Assembly: GCF_004283755.1 (NCBI RefSeq)
Contig: NZ_SHMH01000012.1
Location: 1-64,000 of the forward strand
Reading direction: 5' to 3'
Source: Pseudoxanthomonas winnipegensis
Lineage (GTDB): Bacteria > Pseudomonadota > Gammaproteobacteria > Xanthomonadales > Xanthomonadaceae
DNA length: 64,000 nt
The translations under genes and the position numbers were made by a program. Shown here piece after piece: positions 37,106-47,331 of the stretch. How positions within the stretch are numbered: position 1 is the first letter of the stretch; every line of letters starts with the position of its first letter. Under the pieces are notes generated by a model. It worked only from the letters and a program-made list of their open reading frames with translations. It made no database searches and had not been told where the DNA came from.

Positions 37106-37477
37106 TCAGGCGTCCTCCCCCATCGCCAGGACCAGCTGCAGGTCGTCGCGCTCGCCCTGGATGCGCAGCTGGCCCTGGGCTTCGCCGGCCAGTGCGCCGA
37201 GCCTGGCGCCGCAGTCGGCCAGGTCGGCCCACTTGAGCTGCCACACGAACGGCGTGGGACAGGCGCTGTCCAGCATCAGTCGGGAGACCGAGTCGGTCAC
37301 CTCCAGGCTGACGTTGGGCACGCCGGGGATGGCATGGCGGCGACCGACCGCGTCGGGGCGCGGACTGGAGGCCAGGTGATCCAGCATGGAGGCGAGCATG
37401 GCGATGCCGGGGCGATCCCCGCGGAACAACAACGCATCCTGGCCGCGATAGCGGTTGTCGTGACGGGCTCGAAGCAT
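37106..37477 (-). CDS. Hypothetical protein, 123 aa
   Basis: I do not recognise this protein. It is soluble, begins MLRARHDNRYRGQDALLFRG, and has scattered hydrophobic residues consistent with a small alpha/beta fold (ARLGALAGEAQGQLRIQGER; LVLAMGEDA). It has no signal peptide or membrane span and only two cysteines. Codon use is like that of neighbouring core genes. It stands alone between a palindrome pair and aceA, with about 250 bp to aceA. The start is the first ATG, with a GAAAGGTG sequence just ahead as a weak ribosome binding site. Confidence 0.6.
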   Translation of the reverse strand: MLRARHDNRYRGQDALLFRGDRPGIAMLASMLDHLASSPRPDAVGRRHAIPGVPNVSLEVTDSVSRLMLDSACPTPFVWQLKWADLADCGARLGALAGEAQGQLRIQGERDDLQLVLAMGEDA

Positions 37478-37620
37478 GGCGCACCTTTCTCAGTGGGTGA
37501 ACGACGCTGGTGGGTGTTCGATGACGCTGAAGCGATGCCGCGGGTGTTGCCAAAGCACCCGACGCCAGCGCGTGCCATGTCTCTGATCGAGGGCGGGGCC
37601 TCCCAGCCCGCGTCGCGCCA

Positions 37621-37648
37621 GACCCTCGCGCCCCTGTTCGCGAGGGTC
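37621..37648. other. Perfect 10-bp stem-loop downstream of aceA
   Basis: GACCCTCGCG (37621-37630) and CGCGAGGGTC (37639-37648) form a perfect stem around an 8-nt loop, about 80 nt past the aceA stop. No T-tract follows on either strand. It may protect the 3' end of the aceBA transcript or serve as an operator. Confidence 0.5.
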
Positions 37649-37729
37649 GCCTGCGCCACGCCGCTCCTCTCAAGGTTCATCGCACGCGCCGGTGCCGGGC
37701 GCGTCCTGCCTGGTTCAAGGCGCGCAAGC

Positions 37730-39061
37730 TCAGGCCGCCTTGTGTTCGTAGAACTGCTCCTCCTCGGTCGAGCCGGTCAGCGCGGTCACGCTGGAGCTGC
37801 CGCCCTGGATGACGGTGGTGACGTCGTCGAAGTAGCCGGCGCCGACTTCCTGCTGGTGGCTGACGAAGGTGTAGCCCTGCTCGCGGGCCTCGAACTCCGG
37901 CTGCTGCACCTGCTCGACGTAGTGCTTCATGCCCTGGCCGCGCGCGTAGTCGTGGGCGAACTTGAAGGTGTTGAACCAGTTGATGTGGATGCCGGCCAGG
38001 GTGATGAACTGGTACTTGTAGCCCAGCCCCGACAGCTCGTCCTGGAAGCGGGCGATGGTCGCGTCGTCCAGGTTCTTCTTCCAGTTGAACGAAGGCGAGC
38101 AGTTGTAGCTCAGCAGCTTGCCCGGGCTGGCCGCATGCACGGCCTGGGCGAACTCGCGGGCGAAGCCCAGGTCCGGGGTGCCGGTCTCGCACCACACCAG
38201 GTCGGCATGAGGCGCGTAGGCCACGCCGCGGCTGATGGCCTGTTCCAGGCCGTTCCTGACGCGGTAGAAGCCCTCGCTGGTGCGCTCGCCGTTGACGAAG
38301 GGCTTGTCGTTGGGATCGAAGTCGGAGGTCAGCAGGTTGGCGGCCTCGGCATCGGTGCGGGCCAGCACGATGGTCGGCACGCCCAGCACGTCGGCGGCCA
38401 GGCGCGCGGCCTGCAGCTTCTGGATCGCCTCCTGGGTGGGCACCAGCACCTTGCCGCCCATGTGGCCGCACTTCTTCACCGCCGCCAGCTGGTCCTCGAA
38501 GTGCACGCCCGCCGCGCCGGCGATAATCATGTTCTTCATCAGCTCATAGGCGTTGAGCACGCCGCCGAATCCGGCCTCACCGTCGGCGACGATGGGCAGG
38601 AAGAAGTCGATCGCATCCTGCTCGTCCAGCTTGCCGTCGCAGATGTTCTTCCACTGGATCTCGTCGGCGCGCTGGAAGGTGTTATTGATGCGGCGGACCA
38701 TGGTCGGCACCGAGTCGTAGGCATACAGCGACTGGTCGGGGTACATGGTCTCGGAGGTGTTGCCGTCGGCGGCCACCTGCCAGCCGGACAGGTAGACCGC
38801 CTCCAGGCCGGCCTTGGCCTGCTGCATCGCCTGGCCGGCGCTGATGGCGCCGAAGGCGTTGACGTAGCCCTTCCTGGCCTCGCCGTTGATCAGCTTCCAC
38901 AGCCGCTCGGCGCCGCGCTTGGCCAGGGTGTGCTCGGGCTGCACGCTGCCGCGCAGGCGCACCACGTCGGCGGCGCTGTAGTTGCGCTTGACGCCGCTCC
39001 AGCGCGGGTTGGTGTTCCAGTCCTTCTGCAGGGCGTCGATCTGTTCCTGGCGAGTGCTCAT
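37730..39061 (-). CDS. aceA: Isocitrate lyase
   Basis: It cleaves isocitrate to succinate and glyoxylate, the first step of the glyoxylate shunt. The 443-aa protein has the signature [11 protein letters not shown] (catalytic Cys198), LARTDAEAA, the loop [12 protein letters not shown] and the typical C-terminal [11 protein letters not shown]. The length matches the E. coli-type enzyme. aceB lies 100 bp upstream in the same direction, so the two probably form an aceB-aceA operon allowing growth on acetate and fatty acids. Confidence 0.97.
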   Translation of the reverse strand: MSTRQEQIDALQKDWNTNPRWSGVKRNYSAADVVRLRGSVQPEHTLAKRGAERLWKLINGEARKGYVNAFGAISAGQAMQQAKAGLEAVYLSGWQVAADGNTSETMYPDQSLYAYDSVPTMVRRINNTFQRADEIQWKNICDGKLDEQDAIDFFLPIVADGEAGFGGVLNAYELMKNMIIAGAAGVHFEDQLAAVKKCGHMGGKVLVPTQEAIQKLQAARLAADVLGVPTIVLARTDAEAANLLTSDFDPNDKPFVNGERTSEGFYRVRNGLEQAISRGVAYAPHADLVWCETGTPDLGFAREFAQAVHAASPGKLLSYNCSPSFNWKKNLDDATIARFQDELSGLGYKYQFITLAGIHINWFNTFKFAHDYARGQGMKHYVEQVQQPEFEAREQGYTFVSHQQEVGAGYFDDVTTVIQGGSSSVTALTGSTEEEQFYEHKAA

Positions 39062-39162
39062 GGTGCTTCTCCGGTCGTTGACGGATGCCCGTCGAATGGG
39101 GTGCAAGCGGAATGCGGATAAGGGCTGGGCGGGCTTCTTCGATCCGAAGCCCGAACCCGGCT

Positions 39163-40797
<1,635 letters not shown>

Positions 40798-40851
40798 GGC
40801 GGTGTTCCTCGTCGTTTCAGCTGGGCCGCCACCGTGCTCCGGGGGTTAGTA

Positions 40852-40873
40852 TTTGACAACTTAGTTTTATCAA
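40852..40873 (-). promoter_or_regulatory. Promoter of aceBA
   Basis: The minus strand reads TTGATA (40868-40873), a 16-bp spacer, then a TACTAA -10 at about 40846-40851. The -35 lies within the LysR-type dyad, so a bound regulator would directly touch the polymerase site. A TTGACA on the plus strand (40853-40858) may serve the LysR gene. Confidence 0.45.
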
Positions 40874-40885
40874 TTCAATTCATAA
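40867..40885. promoter_or_regulatory. LysR-type operator TTAT-N11-ATAA
   Basis: TTAT (40867-40870), 11 bp, ATAA (40882-40885) is a symmetric T-N11-A site, the general form bound by LysR-family regulators. It is centred between divergent aceB and the LysR gene and overlaps the proposed aceB -35. Its A+T-richness stands out in this genome. Confidence 0.55.
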
Positions 40886-40914
40886 GTTCTGCTCATGAGA
40901 ACGGATTCAGACCC

Positions 40915-41877
40915 ATGCCAGCGAACGTAACCCCGCGTTTTTCCTACAAATCTGATCGACTCAAACCGCTGCGCGCGTTCTGCCAGGTGGTGCGTCTGGG
41001 CTCGGTTTCGCGGGCGGCGGAGGCCTTGTTCGTGAGCCAGCCGGCCATTTCGCTGCAGCTGCAGGCGCTGGAACGGGAGTACGGGACGCGGCTGTTCGAG
41101 CGCAGCGGGCGGCGCCTGACCCCCACCCGCGAGGGCCAGCTGCTGTACGAGATGGCCCAGCCGCTGGTCGAAGGGGTGGACTCGCTGGCCTCGGATTTCC
41201 GCCACAAGGTCAGCGGCCTGGACGCCGGCGAGCTGAACATCGCCGCCAACAGTTCGACCATCCTCTACCTGCTGCCGCGGATCGTGGACGCCTTCCGCCG
41301 CGAGCACCCCGAGGTGCGCCTGACCCTGCACAACGCCATCAGCGCCGACGGCACCGACCTGCTGCGCCAGGACGCGGTGGACCTGGCGGTGGGCTCGATG
41401 GTCGACGTCGCCGCCGACCTGAGCTACGAGCCGGTCTACCGCTTCGAGCCGATGCTGATCACCCCGCACGACCACCCCCTGGCGAAGAAGGACAAGGTGA
41501 CCCTGGAGGACATCTCGCCCTACGGCCTGATCCTGCCGCCGCGCCGGCAGATCACCTACCGGCTGGTGGACCTGACCTTCCAGCAGGCGCGTGTGCCGTA
41601 CACCGTGGCGCTGGAGGTCGGCGGCTGGGAGGTGATCAAGCAGTACGTGGCCATGGGCATGGGCCTGTCGATCGTCAGCTCGATCTGCCTGGGCGAGGCC
41701 GACCGCGGCCGCATCACCGCGCGCTCGCTGAGCGCGTACTTCCCCTCGCGCAGCTATGGCGTGGTGGTGCGCAAGGGCAAGTACCTCTCGCCGCAGGCGC
41801 GGGCCTTCATCGCGCTGATCCGGCCGGACCTGTTCCACCCGCGCGACCACGACGAGAGCGGGCATTCGGAGCGCTGA
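40915..41877 (+). CDS. LysR-family regulator, probable control of aceBA
   Basis: The 320-aa regulator has an N-terminal winged helix (about 15-75; LRAFCQVVRLGSVSRAAEALFVSQPAISLQLQALE) and a two-lobe effector domain to about 310. It resembles CysB/Cbl-like proteins more than short LysR proteins in its C-terminal KGKYLSPQARAFIALI. Its position divergent from aceB suggests control of the glyoxylate shunt, with an effector related to acetate, fatty acids or glyoxylate; this is inference. Its 3' end overlaps the convergent membrane-protein gene by 71 bp. Confidence 0.88.
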   Translation: MPANVTPRFSYKSDRLKPLRAFCQVVRLGSVSRAAEALFVSQPAISLQLQALEREYGTRLFERSGRRLTPTREGQLLYEMAQPLVEGVDSLASDFRHKVSGLDAGELNIAANSSTILYLLPRIVDAFRREHPEVRLTLHNAISADGTDLLRQDAVDLAVGSMVDVAADLSYEPVYRFEPMLITPHDHPLAKKDKVTLEDISPYGLILPPRRQITYRLVDLTFQQARVPYTVALEVGGWEVIKQYVAMGMGLSIVSSICLGEADRGRITARSLSAYFPSRSYGVVVRKGKYLSPQARAFIALIRPDLFHPRDHDESGHSER

Positions 41878-42631
41878 GCGTCCGGCCGCCCCATCCCTGC
41901 ACCAGCAGCCCGGCCACCAGCAGGACCGCCAGCACCAGCGAGGCGCCGCCGGTGCCCAGTTCCAGGCCGCCATGCGCGACCGGCTTGGTCAGCAGGTCGC
42001 CGAAGGTCGCACCGAACGGCCGGGTCATCACGAACGCGATCCAGAACAGCAGCACCCGGCTGACCGGCGTGAAGCGGTAGGCCAGCGCCGTGGCCGCGAT
42101 CACCGCCGCGATCAGCCCGGCGCTGGCGGCGAAGCCCAGGCCGGACGAATCGGCCAAAAAATCCCCCAGCGCCGTGCCCAGCGTGTTGCTGACCAGGATC
42201 GCCATCCAGTAGAAGCCCTCGGCCCGACGGCTGGCGATGCGCTGCACCGACAGATGCCCCTCGCTGCGATACCAGGCGGCCAGCACCCCGGCCAGCAGCG
42301 CCACCAGCAGCAGCGCGCCGCGCAGATAGCCCAGCCCCAGCGTGCGGTCCAGGAAGTCCGACATCGCCGTGCCCGCGGTGCTGGTGGACAGGATGACCAC
42401 CCAGTACAGCCCGCGATGGAAGCCGCGCGCCCGCAGCTGCGCCCACAGGGTCAGCGCGAACAGGCCCAGCAGCAGCAAGGCCCCGGGCCCGTAGCCCAGC
42501 CCGAGCGTCATGGTGAGCCAGTCGCCGCCGGTCTCGCCCAGCGTGGTCGCCAGGATCTTGAGAATCCAGAAGCCCAGCGTGACCGCGGCAACCTTGTTGG
42601 CGACCGCCGGCGGCGTGCCGTGTTCGGACAT
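41807..42631 (-). CDS. COG4705-like membrane protein with four internal repeats
   Basis: The 274-aa protein has about eight hydrophobic spans. Four similar segments recur: TLGETGGDWLTMTLGLGYG, TAGTAMSDFLDRTLGLGY, TLGTALGDFLADSSGLGF and FGATFGDLLTKP. Each has a T-x-G-x-x-x-x-D core at the end of a span, suggesting a symmetric channel-like or transporter fold with buried acidic residues. It belongs to an uncharacterised family of bacterial membrane proteins, and the substrate is unknown. Its coding end overlaps the lysR gene by 71 bp in convergent orientation. Confidence 0.8.
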   Translation of the reverse strand: MSEHGTPPAVANKVAAVTLGFWILKILATTLGETGGDWLTMTLGLGYGPGALLLLGLFALTLWAQLRARGFHRGLYWVVILSTSTAGTAMSDFLDRTLGLGYLRGALLLVALLAGVLAAWYRSEGHLSVQRIASRRAEGFYWMAILVSNTLGTALGDFLADSSGLGFAASAGLIAAVIAATALAYRFTPVSRVLLFWIAFVMTRPFGATFGDLLTKPVAHGGLELGTGGASLVLAVLLVAGLLVQGWGGRTLSAPNARSRRGRAGGTGPAGSAR

Positions 42632-42736
42632 GTCCAGCCCTCAGCCTCGAGTAGGGCAGACACGGTCGCAGCCGCGCTGTCGGATTTCGGTCGCACTCAC
42701 GCCATGGTCCAACGGTCGCCGAGCTTCAACGCCTCC

Positions 42737-43660
42737 TCAGTCTCGACCGGCCGAGCCGGACGTGGCCGAGCGGATGAACGCGAGCAGGTCGCGATTGAAG
42801 CGGTCCGGTTCTTCCAGGAACGGCGCATGGCCGGACTCGGCATAGAGCACGCTGCGGATCCGCGGATTGAGGCGCTTGGCGCGCGCGATGCTCGGCTCGG
42901 CCTTCACCAGCGCGTCGCGCGCCCCGTAGAGCAGCAGCACCGGGACCTTGGCCCGGCCCAACCCGCCGGCGGCGTCGACGGTCATCGAGGGGACGGCTTT
43001 TTGCATCTCCCACGACGCCAGCGCCGCATTGGCCAGCAGCAGCGAGAAGGTGTCCGCATCCGGCTGGCGGTGGAAGCACAGCCGCAGGAAGGCGCGTTCG
43101 CCCTGCAGATGGGTCTTCAGGTCCGCGGCGACCATGTCGCGATAGACCTCCGGATGCGCCACAAGCTGCTCGGGCTTGAGCTCGATCACGCCATCGACAT
43201 AGACCGCACCGCCGATGGCGTCGTCGCCGTAGGCGGCGAGGTAGTTCGAGATCACCGCACCGCCCAGCGACCAGCCGACGAGGACCGGCCTGCGCGCCTT
43301 CGTGGACGCGATGACCGCCGCCAAGTCGTCCGCCCACCGGCGCCCGTCGGTGTAGGCCGCGGCGTCGGTGGGCTTGCCGGACAGGCCGTGTCCCCGCAGG
43401 TCGTAGGTGATCAACCGATAGCGCTGCAGCTGGGGGTCGAGCAGTTGCTTGTCCCAGTTCAGCCGGCTGCCGAGCAGGCCGTGGATGAAGATGACCGGAG
43501 CGCCGTCGGGATCGCCGGATTCCTGCACGGCCAGCGCCACACCGTCCGGCGCGGCGACGGTGTACTGCCTGGTGACGGCGAGCGCGGCCGGCGCGCCGAT
43601 CAGCAGCGCAAGCCCGACGATCAGCGCGCCGAGCGCGCGGTGAAACCTGGACGAAAGCAT
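42737..43660 (-). CDS. Secreted alpha/beta-hydrolase under MerR-type control
   Basis: The 307-aa product has a signal peptide (about 1-28), then a complete hydrolase fold. VIFIHGLLGSRLNW holds the oxyanion loop, DLRGHGLSGKP follows, the nucleophile is GWSLGGAV (Ser about 146), a likely Asp is in LLLYGARDALVK, and the His is in AESGHAPFLEEP. It resembles haloperoxidase/epoxide-hydrolase-like esterases; the substrate is unknown. It is divergent from the MerR gene, and the dyad in its promoter spacer suggests MerR activation. Confidence 0.82.
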   Translation of the reverse strand: MLSSRFHRALGALIVGLALLIGAPAALAVTRQYTVAAPDGVALAVQESGDPDGAPVIFIHGLLGSRLNWDKQLLDPQLQRYRLITYDLRGHGLSGKPTDAAAYTDGRRWADDLAAVIASTKARRPVLVGWSLGGAVISNYLAAYGDDAIGGAVYVDGVIELKPEQLVAHPEVYRDMVAADLKTHLQGERAFLRLCFHRQPDADTFSLLLANAALASWEMQKAVPSMTVDAAGGLGRAKVPVLLLYGARDALVKAEPSIARAKRLNPRIRSVLYAESGHAPFLEEPDRFNRDLLAFIRSATSGSAGRD

Positions 43661-43694
43661 GGCGAATCCTCATCGATGCCTGGGAGGCGCGCAG

Positions 43695-43724
43695 TCTCGA
43701 GCCTCACACTGATGTGAGAGTCAA
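43695..43724 (-). promoter_or_regulatory. MerR-type promoter and operator
   Basis: On the minus strand TTGACT (43719-43724) is followed by a long spacer containing the dyad CTCACA-TCAG-TGTGAG (43703-43718), then the weak -10 CGAGAC (43694-43699). A dyad between -35 and -10 with 19-bp spacing is the hallmark of MerR-family promoters, which the regulator twists into an active form. Confidence 0.6.
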
Positions 43725-43749
43725 GCGCGGCCTGTGCTAGCGTTCGCCC

Positions 43750-44142
43750 ATGCCCAAGGCCCGTCCCCAAGCCGACCTGTCCATCGGTGAACTGGCCCGC
43801 GAGACGGGCGCCAGCCTGCGCTCGATCCGCCACTACGACGACCATCGGCTGCTGTCGTCGGTCCGCGCCGAGAACGGCTATCGCGTGTTCTCCGCCCTGG
43901 CCGTGACCCAGGTCCGGCAGATCCAGCGGTTGATCGGCGCAGGCTTCAGCCTGGCCGAGATCCGCGAGTTTCCCGATTGCATGCGGATGATCGAAGGCGC
44001 GGCGGCCTGCTCCGAGACGACCGAGGTGCAGCGCCGGCGACTGGCTTCGATCGAGCGGCAGATCGCCGAACTCGAACAGCGACGCAGCCGACTGCGCCAG
44101 ATGCTGGAAAAGGGACAGCAGGCGGATCGCGATCCGGTCTAG
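43750..44142 (+). CDS. MerR-family transcriptional regulator
   Basis: The 130-aa regulator has the MerR winged helix at the N-terminus (SIGELARETGASLRSIRHYDDHRLL, with the typical R-Y-Y/H-Y-D turn), a middle region FSALAVTQVRQIQRLIGAGFSLAEIREF, and a C-terminal dimerisation coiled coil (about 95-125). It has only two cysteines (in FPDCMRMIEGAAACSET), spaced 11 apart, so metal sensing is possible but not the usual pattern. It probably activates the divergent hydrolase. Its stop shares four bases (CTAG) with the rsgA stop. Confidence 0.9.
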   Translation: MPKARPQADLSIGELARETGASLRSIRHYDDHRLLSSVRAENGYRVFSALAVTQVRQIQRLIGAGFSLAEIREFPDCMRMIEGAAACSETTEVQRRRLASIERQIAELEQRRSRLRQMLEKGQQADRDPV

Positions 44143-45227
44143 CGGCGGGACGGCTTCCCAGTGGGACGCCGCCCTGTCTTGCCCTGCTGCTCGGCCACGC
44201 GCTTGGCCAGCTTGGCCGCCGCGGTGGTCACCTCTTCCTGCAGCTTCAGGTAATTGGCCAGCCGGCCGGGATCGAGCTCGCCAGCCTCGATCGCCGCCTG
44301 CACCGCGCAGCCCGGTTCGCCCTGGTGGGCGCAGTTACGGAACCGGCACTGCGCGGCCAGCGCCTCGATGTCGGCGAAGCCGCCCTCGGCCAGGTCCTCC
44401 TCACCGGTGGGCTTGAGCTCGCGCATGCCGGGGGTGTCGATCAGGCAGGCGCCGGAGGGCAGCGGGATCAGCGCGCGGTGGGTCGTGGTGTGGCGGCCGC
44501 GCGAATCGGTCTCGCGCACCGCATTGGTCTTCATCTTCTCCACGCCCAGCAGCGTGTTGGTGAGCGTGGACTTGCCCGCGCCCGAGGAGCCCACCAGCAC
44601 CGCCGTGCGGCCCGGCCCGAGCCAGCCGTGCAGCTGCGCCACGCTGGCCGCGTCCTTGGCGTTGACCGTGCGCAGCGGCACCTCCTGCGCGGCCAGGTCG
44701 GCGAGCACCTCGAGCGCGTCCTCGGCGTACTCGGTGCGGTCGGCCTTGGTCAGCACCACCACCGGCTGCACGCCCCCGCCGCCGACCAGCATCAGATAGC
44801 GCTCGATCCGGCGCGGATTGAAGTCGGCATCCAGTCCGCAGACGATGAAAACCACATCGATATTGGCCGCGATCACCTGCTGGTGATAGTGCTCGCCGGC
44901 GGCGGCGCGCTTGATCGCCGTGCGCCGCGGCAGCAGGGCAACAATGCGCTTGTCTTCCTCCACCAGCACCCAGTCGCCCACGGCGGGGCGCTCATGCGCC
45001 GGAAAGCGCGGGCGCTGCCAGTCCGGCAGGGACTCGGGCCGCAGCGTCTGCTCAGGCAGCAGCCCGCGCGCGACCACGTAGCCGGAGCGATGCTGCTCGA
45101 TCACCCGCGCCGGCCGGGCGCCGGGATGGGCCTGGATCAGCGCCCGCCACGCCGGGTCCTCGGGCGCGCCAGGCCAGGGCCAGCCAATCCGCCGCAGGTC
45201 GGCATCGTCGAAGACAGCATCGGTCAT
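44139..45227 (-). CDS. rsgA: Ribosome small subunit-dependent GTPase A
   Basis: This circularly permuted GTPase acts late in 30S ribosome assembly. The 362-aa protein has an OB-fold-like N-terminal region. The G motifs come in the permuted order G4 (VLTKADRTEY), G1 (GSSGAGKSTL) and G3 (DTPGMRELKP), followed by a zinc site CRFRNCAHQGEPGC. The ATG at TDAVFDDAD is chosen because the longer frame upstream lacks similarity to the family. The gene is convergent with the MerR gene and divergent from the aminotransferase. Confidence 0.95.
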   Translation of the reverse strand: MTDAVFDDADLRRIGWPWPGAPEDPAWRALIQAHPGARPARVIEQHRSGYVVARGLLPEQTLRPESLPDWQRPRFPAHERPAVGDWVLVEEDKRIVALLPRRTAIKRAAAGEHYHQQVIAANIDVVFIVCGLDADFNPRRIERYLMLVGGGGVQPVVVLTKADRTEYAEDALEVLADLAAQEVPLRTVNAKDAASVAQLHGWLGPGRTAVLVGSSGAGKSTLTNTLLGVEKMKTNAVRETDSRGRHTTTHRALIPLPSGACLIDTPGMRELKPTGEEDLAEGGFADIEALAAQCRFRNCAHQGEPGCAVQAAIEAGELDPGRLANYLKLQEEVTTAAAKLAKRVAEQQGKTGRRPTGKPSRR

Positions 45228-45366
45228 GGTGGCGATTCTACGGGCTGGCCCGTCGGCGCCGCAGGCGAGCGGCCTGGCCCGCGGCCATGGTTTCCGCTGA
45301 AACGCCCGCAGCACGGGCCATCAGGCGTATGCTTTGGTCGTTTTTTCACCTCCACGCGCCCGTGCC

Positions 45367-46647
45367 ATGTCCTCCGCTCCCGTCAAGCCCCTCGCCATCC
45401 GTGAACGCCTGTCCGAAGTCCGCTACGAGATCCGTGGCGAGCTGGCCCGGCGAGCCCGCGAGCTGGAGGCCCAGGGCCGCAAGCTGATCAAGCTCAACAT
45501 CGGCAACCCCGGCGCGTTCGGTTTCCGCGCGCCCGAGCATCTGCAGCACGCGATCGCCGACGACATGGGCCGCACCGACCCCTACACCCACCAGCAGGGT
45601 CTGCCGGCCGCGCGCGAGGCGGTGGCCGCCTACTACGCGCGCCGCAACACGCCCGACGCGCATCCGGACCGGGTGTTCATCGGCAACGGCGTGTCCGAGC
45701 TGATCGACCTGTCGCTGCGCGCGCTGCTCAACCCGGGCGACGAAGTGCTGGTGCCCTCGCCCGACTATCCGCTGTGGTCGGCCGCGACCATCCTCAACGA
45801 CGGCCGCCCGGTGTACTACCAGTGCGATGCCGCCAACGGCTTCCTGCCCGATCCGTCGGAGATCGAGACGCTGGTGTCCAGCCGCACCCGTGCCATCGTG
45901 CTGATCAACCCCAACAACCCCACCGGCGCGACCTACCCGCGCGAGCTGCTCAAGCGCATCGTCGCCATCGCCGCCAAGCACCAGCTGCTGCTGATGGTCG
46001 ATGAGATCTACGACCAGATCCTCTACGACGGCGCCACCTTCGAACCGCTGGCGCCGCTGGCCGGCGAGGTGCCGTGCATCACCTTCTCCGGCCTGTCCAA
46101 GGTGCATCGCGCCTGCGGCTGGCGCGTGGGCTGGGCGCTGCTGTCCGGCGATGCGCAGCGCATCACTCCGCTGCAGCACGCCATGGACCTGCTGGGCGCA
46201 CTGCGCCTGTGCGCCAACGTGCCGGGCCAGTACGCGGTGGAAGCGGCCATCAACGGCCCGGACACCATCAGCGGCCTCACCGCGCCGGGCGGCCGCCTGT
46301 ACGAGACCCGCCGCGCGGTGGTCGAGGCCTGCGCGGCCAGCGAGCACCTCAAGCTGTGCGCGCCGGCCGGCGCGCTGTATGCGTTCCCGGCGGTGGTGGG
46401 CGATGCGGCCAAGGGCTTCGACGACTACGCCTTCGCGCTGGAGCTGATGGAGGACGAGGGCGTGCTGGTGGTGCCGGGCTCGAGCTTCAACGTGCCCTAC
46501 CGCAACCACTTCCGCGTCACCCTGCTGCCCGATGCGGTGGCCATGCGCGAGGTGTTCACGCGCATCGACCGCGCGCTGGCCAAGCGCGCGGAGGCGGCCA
46601 CCAAGGTCGTGCCGCTCAAGCCCAAGTCGCGCCCGGCCGCGGCCTGA
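45367..46647 (+). CDS. alaA: Alanine/valine-type aminotransferase (AlaA-like)
   Basis: This is a class I PLP aminotransferase, 426 aa. Motifs include KLIKLNIGNPGAFGF, DPYTHQQGLPAAREAV, VLINPNNPTGATYP, the aspartate and tyrosine of LMVDEIYDQI (D212, Y215), the PLP lysine in SGLSKVHRACG (K245) and the C-terminal Arg in RNHFRVTLLP. AlaA family members make alanine from pyruvate and glutamate. The ATG at SSAPVKPL follows a -10-like TATGCT by about 35 bp. The SGNH gene follows 5 bp after its stop. Confidence 0.92.
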   Translation: MSSAPVKPLAIRERLSEVRYEIRGELARRARELEAQGRKLIKLNIGNPGAFGFRAPEHLQHAIADDMGRTDPYTHQQGLPAAREAVAAYYARRNTPDAHPDRVFIGNGVSELIDLSLRALLNPGDEVLVPSPDYPLWSAATILNDGRPVYYQCDAANGFLPDPSEIETLVSSRTRAIVLINPNNPTGATYPRELLKRIVAIAAKHQLLLMVDEIYDQILYDGATFEPLAPLAGEVPCITFSGLSKVHRACGWRVGWALLSGDAQRITPLQHAMDLLGALRLCANVPGQYAVEAAINGPDTISGLTAPGGRLYETRRAVVEACAASEHLKLCAPAGALYAFPAVVGDAAKGFDDYAFALELMEDEGVLVVPGSSFNVPYRNHFRVTLLPDAVAMREVFTRIDRALAKRAEAATKVVPLKPKSRPAAA

Positions 46648-46652
46648 CCGCC

Positions 46653-47300
46653 ATGGCCGGCGTGCGCCCGGCGGCGGGCAGCATCGCGCCGCACGGCCTG
46701 CGCTATCTGGCGCTGGGCGATTCCTACACCATCGGCGAGGGCGTGGCCGAAAGCGAGCGCTGGCCGGTGCAGCTGGCCCGTGCGCTGCGCGCCGACGGGC
46801 TGGGCGTGGACGATCCGCAGATCATCGCCACCACCGGCTGGACCACCGACGAGCTGCAGGCCGCGATCGATCGGGCCGCGCCGACGCCTGGCTTCGACCT
46901 GGTCACGCTGCTGATCGGGGTCAACAACCAGTACCGCGGTCGTCCGCTGGACGAGTACCTGCGACAGTTCCAGGGCCTGCTGGAGCACGCCATCGCGCTG
47001 GCCGGTGGGCGCGCGCGGCGCGTGGTGGTGCTGTCGATTCCGGACTGGGGCGTGACCCCGTTCGCGGCCGCCTCCGGGCGCGATGTGGCGCAGATCGCCG
47101 CGCAGATCGATGCGTTCAACCGCGAGGCCCGGCTCGCCTGCCAGCGCCGGCACGTGGCGTTCGTGGATGTCACCACCGTCAGTCGCCAGCAGGGGGCCGA
47201 AGCTGCGATGCTGGTCGGCGACGGCCTGCATCCCTCCGGCGCGATGTATCGCCTGTGGATGCAGCGCGCGTTTCCCGCCGCCCGGGATGCGCTAGCCTAG
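46653..47300 (+). CDS. SGNH-family lipase/esterase
   Basis: The 215-aa hydrolase has the SGNH blocks: LALGDSYTIGEG (block I with catalytic Ser), ATTGWTTDEL (Gly block), TLLIGVNNQ (Asn block) and DGLHPSGAM (block V with Asp and His). It has no signal peptide, so it is probably cytoplasmic. Substrate could be an ester or a thioester; this cannot be read here. It starts 5 bp after alaA and is probably co-transcribed. The methyltransferase gene begins 31 bp after its stop. Confidence 0.87.
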   Translation: MAGVRPAAGSIAPHGLRYLALGDSYTIGEGVAESERWPVQLARALRADGLGVDDPQIIATTGWTTDELQAAIDRAAPTPGFDLVTLLIGVNNQYRGRPLDEYLRQFQGLLEHAIALAGGRARRVVVLSIPDWGVTPFAAASGRDVAQIAAQIDAFNREARLACQRRHVAFVDVTTVSRQQGAEAAMLVGDGLHPSGAMYRLWMQRAFPAARDALA

Positions 47301-47331
47301 CGCGCTCCCGCCCCTGCGCCGAAGGATCGAC

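Noticed and set aside
35879..39121. 1080-residue open frame on the plus strand, antisense to DUF2884 and aceA
   Set aside because: Same reasoning: shadow of two minus-strand genes, no domain seen, skewed composition.
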